DNA from: Gymnopilus junonius
Taxonomy: Eukaryota > Basidiomycota > Agaricomycetes > Agaricales > Galerinaceae
Length of the DNA: 64,000 nucleotides
NCBI GenBank assembly: GCA_015501075.1
Contig: JADNYJ010000002.1
Span: 310,001-374,000 of the forward strand
Direction of reading: 5' to 3'
Below are positions 12,253 to 23,660 of the stretch, piece after piece. Numbering within the stretch: position 1 is the stretch's first letter; each line of letters starts with the position of its first letter. The notes beneath the pieces are model-generated. The model was not told where the DNA came from. It worked only from the letters and a program-made list of their open reading frames with translations, and did no database searches. Position numbers and translations under genes: made by a program.

Positions 12253-12590
12253 CGAAAGGATGTATGAGAGACAGGAAAGAATCAAAAATAGTACGACGAG
12301 AAATTATGGAGAGGTCATCGCTTGCATGAGGAGTAGAGTAGAGTAAAGTAGAGTATTGAAATATCCTAACGGTAACCATTTGTGATTTATCACACCATCA
12401 ACGTGACTTGATTGGCATTACTTAAATACGGCTACCCTACTTTTATCAGAAATACATTATGAACATTCCTTGGGCTCGATTCCAGCCGTGATGGATGAAT
12501 CCCGATTTGAGATTAGGTGGATTCGCATTCATCCAAAAATCTTTTGTCATTTATTCTTTGTCTATCCCATCTAGACTGGAGGCGAGTCTA
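12253..12590. other. Intergenic region between NOP7 3' end and Sec7-gene 5' end
   Basis: It holds the Sec7-gene promoter and 5' UTR (minus strand) and the NOP7 3' flank. A short GAGTA-type repeat lies at 12331-12356. No further reading frame or RNA gene was recognised. Confidence 0.6.
12331..12356 (+). repeat. Imperfect (GAGTA)n microsatellite
   Basis: Five imperfect 5-bp units (GAGTA with one AAGTA) lie 80-105 bp upstream of the Sec7-gene start, probably in its 5' UTR or core promoter. On the transcribed strand it reads as CTACT/TACTC repeats. Confidence 0.75.
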
Positions 12591-14621
12591 TTAAGCCCTT
12601 GACTCTTTTCTCTTCTGCCTGGATAGTTCCTTTTTTCTGTTCTCCAATTGATTCCGCTAAAAAGAGGAGCAATGAACAATCTGAATGTAGTCCTGGTAGT
12701 GAACACTTACCTCCGCCTCTTTCTTTTGTCGGCTGTATTTCATCTTCTCATACAAGTTACGCTGCTTGTTACTCATCATCATCTTATTCATGTCGCTCTC
12801 TCCGTGATCTATTTCCGAGTCAGTTTCCTTTCCGAGTCTTTTATGCGCCTGTTTGACAGTTGCTTCGAAAGCGCCATAGTCAACACCAGCAGCCTCAGCA
12901 ACGAGTTCCGCAGCCCTTAATGACGTCGGCTCTTCAGTGACTGCCTGCATGACAGTATCCAAAGCCTCGCGATCCTCTGTGTCTTCTTCCATAATTTCAC
13001 TGCCCTCTTCTTCCTCTTCTACGGGGGCAGATTCTGCAGTTGTGGGGATATAGGCACCCTCATATTCGCCGAAGGGGCTAAGATGAGGTGGTAGAATTTT
13101 GCCCTGACCATAGGGCTCTTCCAACAGAATCTTTCCCGCGTTGATACAATCAACAATCCATTGAGGTTGGACGTACTTTCGTCTTAAACGAAGTTCTTTT
13201 TGCTCTCGAGTCTCTTCTCTTTCAATGAGTGGCCTGTCAATGATGATATGCGTGATGTTTGGATCCATTTCATCAAACGGCGAACCTGCACCAGATGATG
13301 ATGGCCAACCAATTCGACCTCCGAATGAACGTACAAGGAATTCGAAGATGGAACGAGGGGTCTCCCTAGATAAGAAAAAAGTGAAAGGAGAAAAGAGGTC
13401 GGTAGACAACGTCTGCGGTAACGTCGATAGGGTCTGGAGAGTTGGAAGAGTAACCGTGGCTTTGTCGTTTGAGGATGCGCGGGGGGTGAATTCTTCGTCC
13501 GCTTCTGGCGCTGAGTCAGAAGCCGGCATATCTGCATCATGACCATCCATGTCCGAGTTCGCAGCAATATTCTTGATTGTCTGCCTCACGACTTTCCCTG
13601 TAATATGTGAACCAAATGAATTATGTGCTGGCTTGCTGGAAGATTGTCGAGAATTGCCTTGTAGGGTGAAGGCATTGACACCAGCTCCATTTTCATCTTT
13701 CTTGATGTCCAATGGAGGTGGATAAACAAGACCTGCATCAGTGAACAACTTGAAGAAGACGAAACTCAAGAGAGTTTGATATAATTCAAGGAAGGTAAGC
13801 ATCACCCTGATATCGACATCAGCTGGGACCTGTGGGACCGAAAGTTAAAAATTTAATGGCACAATAGTCACAAATTAGCCAGAACGCTTACGTTCTGGGT
13901 GAACAGGTATGGAACCAGCCAGGTAACTGTTTGGTCCATGATTTCGGCTTGGTAATAAACGCCTTTTATCGACAAGAAGACCTTCCGTAGAGACCTTGAA
14001 TTGATGACGTACAACTGCCATTCAGCTGCAAGACGTGCACAATTCTCCACAAGTTCGAAAGGTAGTCGGGAGGTAGATGGGAGAGAAGCAAATAGAAAAA
14101 CCATGCACAATGCATCGTCGATGTCTCTTACAGCGTCAATGAAAGTCGGGTATCTTTCCATATTATGAGTCTCGTTCTCTATCGTCTGACGATGCAAAAA
14201 TGCACATACCTTTCTTTTATTATATGGTCCAGATGATAAATGGGCTTGTTTTCTTCCAAACTCTTAGCGCTGCTCCATTCCCCCCGTCCAAGTGCACGAG
14301 AAAGTTTCTTGGCAAATGCTTTGTGCTCTCGTAATTTCTTCAAGATCGGTTCATGGTCTATATATGCAATATCTTTGGAGTAATAAAATGATGTAGGCGC
14401 AGATGAGCCCTTGTTTGCTTTCTTTCTGCTGCGAGGTTCGCGAGGAAATATTCCTATCGTATTATCAGAAAGTGTCATGGGGTAGGATCTAGTGGCTTAC
14501 CTTTTAAAATACAGAGTCTTCGAAAGTCTGCCAAAGAGCACTGCAGCTTCTTGACAGCAGAACTCCGGGTAATGTAATTCTTAGCAGCACCTGCTTTTCC
14601 TTTAACTCGTAAACGGCCCAT
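12591..14621 (-). CDS. NOP7: Pescadillo/Nop7, 60S ribosome biogenesis factor
   Basis: Nop7 works with Erb1 and Ytm1 (the PeBoW complex) in the nucleolus for 27S pre-rRNA processing. The N-terminal pescadillo domain is clear: [87 protein letters not shown] and [25 protein letters not shown] domain follows ([46 protein letters not shown]), then an acidic stretch and a lysine/arginine-rich coiled tail. The last exon (about 12591-12660) joins after KKEAE and gives [19 protein letters not shown] before TAA. Introns fall near 14480-14510, 14170-14215, 13800-13890, 13360-13370 and 12660-12710. It diverges from SMD2 with 168 bp between starts. Confidence 0.93.
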
Positions 14622-14789
14622 AACAGTCTTTTGGTTTGAACAGAAATGGTGTCGAGACTTGGCTCGGTGACCGGTCTTCAAAAGTTTCTATTTGGCCCAG
14701 GCACCAAAGTCAAACAAATCTAAAGGCAGGTGAGTGTCAATCGAAATCAGCTCGCTGTAAGTAGAACAAGATACATACCTTTCGTCACC

Positions 14790-15393
14790 ATGAGGTGAAC
14801 TTTGATTAATATTGTCCTGAAACCTGATTTATCTCATTTTCTTTCTAGTCAATATGTTCACGTTCCCAAGTCCGAGTTAGATGAAGCGCAATTGCGCCAG
14901 CTGGAAGAACACGAGATCTCTCAAGGTCCTTTGTCCGTCTTGCAACAGGCAGTCCGCAATCATGCTCAAGTCCTTATCTCACTGCGCAACAACAAGAAGC
15001 TGCTCGCCCGTGTCAAGGCTTTCGACAGACACAGTAATATGGTGGGTCACGCTCTGGTAGTCAACCTTCTTTCATGCTAAACGTCTGGCAGGTACTCGAA
15101 AATGTAAAAGAGGTTAGGCAGATCGAATTTTCTTGTCCGGAGGTATATAACAAGGTTTCTATTCAGATGTGGACAGAAGTACCTAAAGGAAAGAACAAAA
15201 AGCCTGTCAATAAGGACCGTTTCATCAGCAAGATGTTTTTGAGGTATTTCTTTAGAACCTATACCGAATATCCTCTCCGCTTACTCATTTTCTGCCGTTT
15301 GAAGAGGCGACTCGGTAATCCTCAGTAAGTTATTTAACAATTTCGCCTCATTAGTGTCTAATTTTGTGCTAAGTTTTGCGCAACCAAGCTTGA
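14790..15393 (+). CDS. SMD2: Small nuclear ribonucleoprotein Sm D2
   Basis: SmD2 is a ring subunit of the spliceosomal snRNP core. Exons 14790-14794, 14849-15041, 15092-15112, 15167-15243, 15305-15324 and 15374-15393 give 111 residues in one frame. The Sm motif blocks are [47 protein letters not shown] (read across two introns) and [22 protein letters not shown]. Exon 1 has only five bases (ATG AG) before the first intron, and three other exons are 20-21 bp. The stop is 70 bp from the convergent RdRP stop. Confidence 0.93.
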
Positions 15394-15463
15394 CTTCATG
15401 TCAATTTTGGGGTACTCAAAATGTTGTTATAATATTAAAACTACAAACTTGTCTTGTCGTACG

Positions 15464-18400
15464 TTAGATACCTGTGTTAGTCGATGCTTCTATCTCGCGA
15501 ATTGCTTCGAAGATCGCTCCAAGAGCCACCCAACCAAAGCTCTGCGCCCCGAAGTCATTTTTATGCGCTAAAGCCAATTGCCAGGCAAGCCAAGCCCGCT
15601 GAAGGTCTTCATATGGCCCCTCTGAGTCTTCACCTCTTAGTTGTTCTCGAATACCCCGGACGAGGATGTCTGTACTACTTCTCAACGCGGCCATCATGTC
15701 TTTCCTCTTCCGTGGCTGGGAACTCTTCTGGATTATAGTGCCAATGATGGCTTCTTCCTCAGACAACTGTGCAGTACGTGCATGTGAAAGGGAGTTGACT
15801 GCACAAATGCCACGTAATTCGGAGGCATAGCGAGAAAACAAGTCTTGAATAGACTCGATTTCGTCAACGACAGAATCGGCGTCAATGTCAATGTAATCGT
15901 TGACATGGTCTTCGATAGTTCCTGAGATGCTTGTAAAGCTCAGATTGCTGAAAGTGTCCGTCATGTCATCTGCTGCATTGTCGTTCATCTTTTTGTTTTT
16001 CTTCCGACTATGCTTTGGTTTCGTATCGTGAACAAGTTGTTCGACCGGAAGGTCTATTGCGCGGAAGAGACGTCCAATTGCCTTAGAACTCTCGTAATAG
16101 TTACTCGAAGAAGAAGCAACATTCACAGTTTCTGGCGCATTCCAGTCTGGCTTTCGGGTTTTTAACGGCAATTTTGGAATATCCCCGATGGGGACAGGCT
16201 GCCCTGATTTAGGATAATCCACGGCATTGCTGTGAAGATTGGCCAGGGTTATACAATCTTTGTGAAAAATCCCTTGGGAATCTGCAGTAATAAGCCAATT
16301 GATGGCTACTAATCCTAAAACCTGGAGAAAGTAATGGGTTGTGAGATCTCGAGAGGGTGTAAACAGGTGCGTACATCAGAATTTATATACTCCATTACAA
16401 ATTCTGCGACATCAGCCATAGTGCTTGGATGCTTCACTTCTTTTCTGGGAACTGCTTCATAGCTTGCAGGATCAGCAATTTTTTCAGGAGAAAACTCTGG
16501 AAGTTCGTTTAATGGAATAAGATTATAAACATCGCCATCCAGGTCCCCACCACCAAGGCAAGATGGTACAGGACGGTCTCCTAGAGATTGTACAATATAT
16601 CAGATGAAATTACATCAGAGAGATATTCTTACCTTCGATGCTAAAAACAACTGTATTGACCAATGGCTCAATAGCAAAGGGGGAACTTGAAGGAGGCTGG
16701 CCGATGGCATGAACGATTTGAACATCCCCTGGGTGAATGGTCGGTGATCGAGAAATCAAGACCGGGCCTTTTAAAAATATTGTTCTGCCATTCAAAGGTT
16801 TGACACAGGCAAATATCTGGTCAGGTCCGAGGTACTTGTGAACGTCTGCCACACCAACTAAAGTGAAGGCGCCAGGAATTGGGATACGGGCATAATTCTT
16901 CAAGTCACGAAGCACATGGTTGATAGCATATGCTAGCATTTTCTCGTAAAACTGGTTGTTAGGAAGACTCATAATATGCAACTTATCTAGAGATAGCATG
17001 ACCGAAGGTAGACGATATGACGCTCCGAGGCCATGGCTTTCAAACAAAGCTGCAGCTTGCTTCAGCGACTTCGCTGCATTCTTTGTGGCATCTACTGCCA
17101 TGTCCTGATATCTTTTGAATGTCTCGTAAGGAACACCGAGGCCTTCTAGGAGCATTATGAGAGGGCGATTAAGGAAGTACGCCATAGGTCGATCGAAAGC
17201 ACGAGCAATTTCAATGGCAGTTGTTTTGGGATCTTCAAACTTGATCATAGATGGCCTTAGGCACATAACGTATCCAGATAATTTATAATCGACCGAGATC
17301 ATGCCTTTGGAACCTTGAAAGCGGATCTGGTAGGAGCTTGGAGATGGCCTGGAAATCCGGCTTCGGTTTCGTTTTGTCTGCTTCAATTCAAGCCATATCT
17401 CACGACAAAGGTCCTGTGACATCGTTCCAACGCCATCAGTAAACTGATATTTTCCGTCAGACGTGGATTTATCATCAATGTGCAGAATCTCTTCAACTTC
17501 AACTTGTACCGCATCGGTAGCGGTAAATGCCTGCGAAATTCGCGCTGCGTAGCGGGCTGGACAATATACCAGTCTTCGATCAACCTTGTCGAAAGTCCCA
17601 AGCCCAGCAATTATGGACTGTGCATCAACTACATCCAGACCGTTCATAAAAGGTTTTACGAACCTACATAGATATGTGAGCAAAGGAGGCGTTAACACTC
17701 AAAGAACGAAGCTTACCACACACAATGCTCTTTAAGCGCTGACTGAGAGTAAGCAAGAAATTCAAAAAAATTTCCAGCTATCGTCAAGCCATTCAACAAA
17801 AATGGACCGACGCGTTCACGTATGAACGAAGGCCCATCAATTTCGCGGTCGAAACGGTATTGCAAACCTGCTTCATCTGTAAAGCTCACACGCAAGAAGG
17901 ATTCTTGATGGTCGGGGTGGTATGCTCGTATTACCCGATTTGACTGCTCGGGAAGGGGTCCTTCGAAAGACATAGTAGTAGGGGTTATCTTGACATGGAA
18001 CATATCACAAAGACTACCATCACTTGGCTTCAAGGTATCGAATGATTTTAGACTTCTTGATTCCTTTTCGGCGTCCAGAAAGCATTGCAAAACATCTGGT
18101 TCTTTGTCTCCCTCATCCCAAAATAAATGTTTAGCTAAAGTCCCAAATCGGCGCAGGGTTGTCGCCGTAAATTTGTCGCCGTCCTCGCCAATCATGGTGT
18201 ATATCCGCGGCATGAGCTCGAGGATCTCTTTGGCGTCCAGGTACATATTCATCAGGAGTGCCTCAATCTGAAATGCAACACACCATTTAACTGGTAAAAG
18301 TTGCGATTGAAGTTTCTCTAAGGCAGTGACAGAGAAGCATCCTCTTCGTTCGACTGGATATTCGTACTCGTCTACTCTGTGCAGTTCAGCTATACGGCAC

Positions 18401-19194
18401 AGTCGGCGAAAGTCGTTGAGATCTTCAGCAATGGGGCATACTAAGCGTAATACTAAAGATGCAAACGGAACAACTCTTTCATGTCCTGGAATGGGCAGGA
18501 AAGAGAGGCGGCGGCGGGGAGGTTGGGACCCAGTTTCACATTCATATCTCAACGCAGTGTTGAGGGTGAGTACGATGCTCGGTTCGTTTCCGAGGTAATT
18601 ATGAACATGAATAGAATTGATATGAGAATAAGGCGCGACGATGAAATAGGTTTTGTCGCGTTGAAGACGGATTCGTATTTCGCGTCGGTCAGAATCGAAG
18701 CCTAGGGTTGCTTGTTCTGTGCATTGGTCTTCACATTCAATAGAGAGGACGTAGTCTCGACATTCCCAACCAAACTGGATGGCTCGCAAACGTACAGTAT
18801 TCTTGAGCTGTTTGGTGCGTTTTTCTCGCTCTGCTAAAATCCATGGCTGCATGTAAGGTTGCAAGGTAATGCGTTCGATAACATCTGAGCGACCATTGGG
18901 ATGTTTACTGATGCAAAAAACTATTCTCTTTTTCCCAATGACAAGAGGGAATTTTGGATTGTCCGACCCATGCAGATCCAGGAAGTATGTGCCAATTTCC
19001 GCGGTTGGCAAGGTCAATGCCCCTGTGCCTGCATGGTGTCGTACCCGCTTCTTGTCCTGATGCAGATGGACATGGAAGTTGAAAGAAGTAGGGGACAAAT
19101 GACTAAAGTTAGGACCATGTAGGACCACTGCCAAATGCTCCTCTACTTGCTGTCGTGTAATGCTCCAGTCGATGCTACGCATGAAAATCTCCAT
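15464..19194 (-). CDS. RNA-dependent RNA polymerase (QDE-1/RDR family, RNA silencing)
   Basis: Cellular RdRP that makes double-stranded RNA for RNA interference. The catalytic double-psi barrel has the DLDGD motif at 16531-16545 inside LGGGDLDGDVYN, with all three Asp residues present. The conserved TDGVGTMS lies upstream at about 17425. Other family blocks are RFQGSKGMISVDYKL, CLRPSMIKF, GRTIFLKGPVLISRSPTIHPGD and VVFSIEG. The N-terminus (MEIFMRSIDWSITRQQVEEHL) looks like the RRM-like start found in several fungal RdRPs. Introns are few: about 17650-17715, 16580-16635 and 16220-16380. The protein exceeds 1,100 residues, normal for the family. It converges with SMD2 at 70 bp and shares a 738-bp upstream region with the 4E-T-like gene. 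Confidence 0.93.
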
Positions 19195-19932
19195 GGTAGG
19201 GGAAAGAGAGATGGGAGGGACGATAAGGTGGGTAAAGCAGGTATATATAGGGACGCAACATGCAGCAGATAGGCGCTCAAGATGGGTTTATTTAGAAGGC
19301 GAACGTGATCTGAGAAGCAGGACGATAAGCATGGTCACGATCTATTGGCAAACGTTGGGAGGATAGACTTTATTTCACGCCTGATGACATTGAGACTGTT
19401 TTCGATGAGGGCCTGGAAGACTGGTGGGTGGAGTGGGCTGGGAAAAGAGAGGAGACGGACATACGAGGTCTGTGAGGTGCCTGTTGCGGGTGAACTCTGC
19501 TCGAATCCAGGCGACGGTCTCTTTCCTTGTCACGGGGTCAGGAATGACTGGGAAATGGTGAGTGCTGAGTGGGAGCTGGGGCAAGTGGAGGCGACAAACC
19601 TGCTGATGCACGGACGGCACTGCGATAGAGACTAATGGCACGCTGTTTGAGAATAAAATGCTTGAGGGTGGGATTGTGCATGGTCATGGTGGTGGTTACG
19701 TATTAATATTATGCAATTTGAGTTGCTCTGTGATCGCTCTGATCCTTTCTTCCTTCTTCCACCATCATCTCTCCAACTTGCCATTGTCCATGTCTTCCCC
19801 ATCGCTCTCCGTGCAGGCAGCAGACACAATACATTCCCCGCAGTCCACACAGCAGTCTTCTGTCCCCCCGCTGACTCCGCCCCCGACAGCCATGAACAAC
19901 ATCCCCAAAAGCCCCTTACTTCACCACGGCCA
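19195..19932. promoter_or_regulatory. Divergent upstream region of RdRP and 4E-T-like genes
   Basis: 738 bp without a supported gene. On the 4E-T side it becomes pyrimidine-rich (about 19735-19930), typical of fungal 5' UTRs. A TATA-like TATATA lies near 19242-19250, about 50 bp upstream of the RdRP start on the minus strand. Frames open here on both strands are low-complexity and look non-coding. Confidence 0.45.
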
Positions 19933-22900
19933 ATGAGAAAGTATACCCGACAGCAGCTCGTTTCTCTATCTAGTTCACCCCTCGTCAAACCCCCTCCAAA
20001 TATGCCGGACCTTAAAGTTTGGTTTGGGTACCTACATATTTTTGGACCCATAGCCCTATTCCTGACCCTTCACCCTTGCAGGTCCGAGAATGAAAACCTC
20101 ACCAAGAAGGAAGAGCCAACAACCCCCAACGCAGCTAGGGACAGACGGTGAGCTTTAGCTTCCTCCGCCTCCTTATTTCACCGCATGCTCATGCTCTGAC
20201 AGCTTCCGCCGCGACGCAGAGGATGGCGGTATGACCTTTTGTTTCTTTTACGGTTCTGCAGACTAATCCCTTCGCTAGATCCACCTTCCCGCCCTACTTT
20301 CAGAACAGCATTGACGCAGCCATCTCAAATGGGTAATTTCAAGCATCAGTCTTTGCGTGGCAGTGATCGCGACAGGGAAAGAGACCGAGAGCGGGACGGA
20401 GAGAAGGAAAGAGAACGTGAGATACGAGACAAGGAGGGCCATGAACGTCTTCGACATGTAAGCTATGCGTTGAGATACAGTCTGTCAAGCTGACCTATTG
20501 TCCACAGCTCTCCGACAAATTTGACCGCGACAGACTCGCCTTGCCCCTGTCGGGTCCCAGGAAAGAGCGAGATGCCGCTCCCCATCTTAATAATAGTAAT
20601 TCAAGGACCAGTCAAACCTTGAGCTCAAATGCCGCATCCAGGCGTGCTGAAACTCGCGAAGCTACCAAGAAAAAAGTTGGTGAGGCAAGCGAAGACTGGA
20701 GAAGAGGTGGATGCCTCGTCTCTGCTGCATTGATTTAGTCCTGATCAGTTTCTTCTAGGTGCCGAGCCTCCTCGTTCCACTCGCGACGAACGTAGGTCTT
20801 CCATTAGTATATCTTGAATTCCTTCAACTATCTTTGATAAACAGGACCTGAAAACGGCAGACGGGAAGATCGAGATAGAGCCCGTTCGCGAGTTCGCGAT
20901 TCGTCAAGACCCAAGCGGGACACATCTGTTTCGCACCGAGACCGAGAAGATCCACGGGAAAAATTACCTCGAGGAGATCGCGAAAGGGATGAACACCGAC
21001 GCGATAAAGACGAAACTCGACGGGATCGTGAGAATGATACAGACGATGATCCTCGACGTTGGAGAGATGATGGAAAACGTGACGAGAGATTGGCAGCACG
21101 GCGAGAGCGTGGAAGGGACAAGGACAACTGGGAGGGTACTGATAAACGATGGGGGGCAGGTGACGATCGTGATGGGCGTTATAAACGCACCGGTCGCGAG
21201 AGGAAAACAGGCAATGCACCTGACGAAGTCAAGGAGAAGGAGGACCGGCGAGAGAAGGAACGAGAGAAGGAGAAGGAACCTGCCTGGATGGACACTTATA
21301 TTCCCAGTGAAAACATGAGTGGAATCCTTGGTGGACAGGGTGCGAATGGAGAGTTGGATGGAATACAGGCTTGGAAGAAAGGCATGAAGGAGAAGGAGTC
21401 GAAGGAAAAAGATGCGAATGCTCAAAATCTCTCAAAAGATTCAAGACTTGAGCAGCCTTCACTCCCAGCTTTACCAGAAAACATGGACGAGATTCAACTT
21501 TTCAAGCTTTTGATGAAGCAAGAAGAGAAGAAGAGAATTGAAGTTATTGCTGACTCTGCCGTGACCGGTGAACCCATTTCACTTGCGGTAGGAAAGAGCG
21601 AGGATCTTACCAGTTCGACTCAGCCTTGTCCTCGCGATCCAGACAACGGTATGTTTACTATTTCAGGAAGAAGTTCACTTCTAATACGGTTCACATTGGT
21701 TTTGTTTTCTGCCCTTTACGAAGTGCAACCTGTTCAATCTCCATTCCGAAATATTCTTTCGGCTCCCATGGAAAATGCTTCTCAAGACTCCCCTTCCGGT
21801 TTCCCTTTTAGTTTGAAAGACCTTGGTAAAACGCTTCCGACAGCGACAGCGGAGCCTTCTGCTGAGCAACTTACCCTTCCCACGAAATTGCCAACTCCAG
21901 CTAGTGCATCAGATTCATCTCTGCGCGTCGCACCACCCAAGCATCCAGGGGATGTCGATGCCAATTTTCAACCTCCTCCCGGCTCTCGTTTGCTTGCGTT
22001 CGCTCGTCCACCTATCAAAAGTGGAAGTCCTGGCAACACACTGAACAACTTGCAAGCCCTGAACGGTAAGAATGCTCATTTGCACTTCTTGATTCCATTT
22101 TTGAGTTTATTTCCAGGTAGTCTACAGGCCATTGGCTCAGAACCTTCTCAAGGGTTCGCCAAAAATGAACCTCCACGACCCCAGTCCGGCTTTTCTCCCT
22201 TCGAAGATCAACGCCAACTTTACGGTTTTGATGAACCCAGAAATGTGAATTTGCCTCAGAATATGCATTCTCGAGCACCGATGGAGCAGACTTTCAATGC
22301 CAATATCGCCGCTCAAGTCGAAACGGGTTACAACAATGGACCTGCATCTAAGGGTGGCAGTCGTTTTGCCAAGTTCTTCGACGGAAAATCGAGAGATGGA
22401 TTACCTACAGCCAGTAAACCACTAGGCGGATACAATTCACCTTCACCGAACCATTTGCAAAGACAAGAGCAAGTCAGTTTGGTTACTGGCACTTCCAACG
22501 ATCAACGTGCGATGGAGGAGCTTTTCGCCATGCTCAATAATTCTTCTCAGGTGCATATGAATAGTTATTTCCTTGCTCGTGCAACTATATCTAACAACTG
22601 CCTCAAGCGCGGTAGCCTAGTTCATGGTCCCCAGTCTAATCCTAATCCAATTATGAACAACAACCAGCCTTATGGTACTCCTGGACCGAGTTTGCATGCT
22701 CTTCAACATCAGCACCTTCTACAGCCCCCTCAAATCCACAGCAATCGCCTCGAGCCCCTTTATGATAGCCGTGTTGACGACCGTAGTTTTGTACCCGATG
22801 GCATGGTTCCAGGTCTTCGACCTATTCCCCCTCCGCCTTCTCGAGGACGAGACGGCCCCTTCATCGATCATCTTGAAGAATCTTTACCTTACAACTTCCA

Positions 22901-23660
22901 GCGCATCCCTCATCAACAGCCACAACCCCAGCAACATATTCGAAACATTGACCCCTTATATACTCAAACCGGGCCTGCCCTCCTGTTTGCTCAGCAGTCT
23001 GGACGATCCTCAGGTGGATTGAATATGCAATCTTTGCAGCAGCCTCACCTCCGAGGCGGACCTTCTCCTAATATCAGTCAAGGAACTCCTGTTCCAAATG
23101 CCCAGCAGCAGCAGCGCTTACCACCTGGCCTGGCCAATCTCGGTGGACGACCACCCCATGACCCCTCCCAGTTTATAGGTCTACCTGGTCTCCCCTCCAA
23201 TGTGCCACACAACGCCATTCATGGCAATGGTCCACTAGCACCCCAACAACTTCCATTCAATAACTTCAATGGAGCCAACAACATGGGCTTCAGCAACACT
23301 CAAATCCGCGGACCGATACCCGGTCCAAACCTGCACCATACCAACCCCCAGCAACATCCTTTGGGAAGCCTTGGACCCAATGTGGATCCTCGTCTTCCTA
23401 ATCCCCATCATCTGATGGGGTTGGGAGGCTCAGGAAATAATGGAGGTCGCACTAATGGAGGGTTCCCTCAACAAGGACCAACAACTCCATCCCATATTGG
23501 CATGCGCCCACAGCAGCAGCAGCAACAAGCTCAATTACTTCCTCATATGTTGCCTCATCTCATTCCCCCGCATTTGCAGCAACAAGGACACCCTGGTTCG
23601 AACAATCCACCTGCACACGATTTAATGGCGCTTTTGATGGGAGGTCCGCACAGGGAGTGA
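19933..23660 (+). CDS. 4E-T-like eIF4E-binding protein, disordered, P-body type
   Basis: Probable fungal counterpart of eIF4E transporter (4E-T/EIF4ENIF1), which binds cap-bound eIF4E and represses translation. At residues 4-10 is YTRQQLV, a match to the canonical eIF4E-binding motif Y-x4-L-hydrophobic, placed at the extreme N-terminus as in animal 4E-T. Next come very charged RD/RE-rich segments (about 20340-21260), the conserved-looking PAWMDTYIPSEN, GELDGIQAWKKGMKE and MDEIQLFKLLMKQEE, then SRFAKFFDGK, reminiscent of the SRF-x-W motif of 4E-T. The C-terminal 450 residues are Pro/Gln/Asn-rich with CAG-coded Gln runs (near 23508). Introns in the first exons are 20028-20081 and 20148-20202, then one from 20229 to about 20279. 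At least six more are likely. The family assignment rests on motifs, not alignment. Confidence 0.6.

Noticed and set aside
12465..12485. GGGCTCGATTCC as a tRNA B box
   Set aside because: No A box at the right distance upstream and no cloverleaf could be drawn.
19632..20051. Minus-strand frame opposite the 4E-T-like first exon
   Set aside because: Gly/Arg/Ser-rich shadow of the CT-rich leader; the plus strand has the eIF4E-binding motif and spliced continuity.
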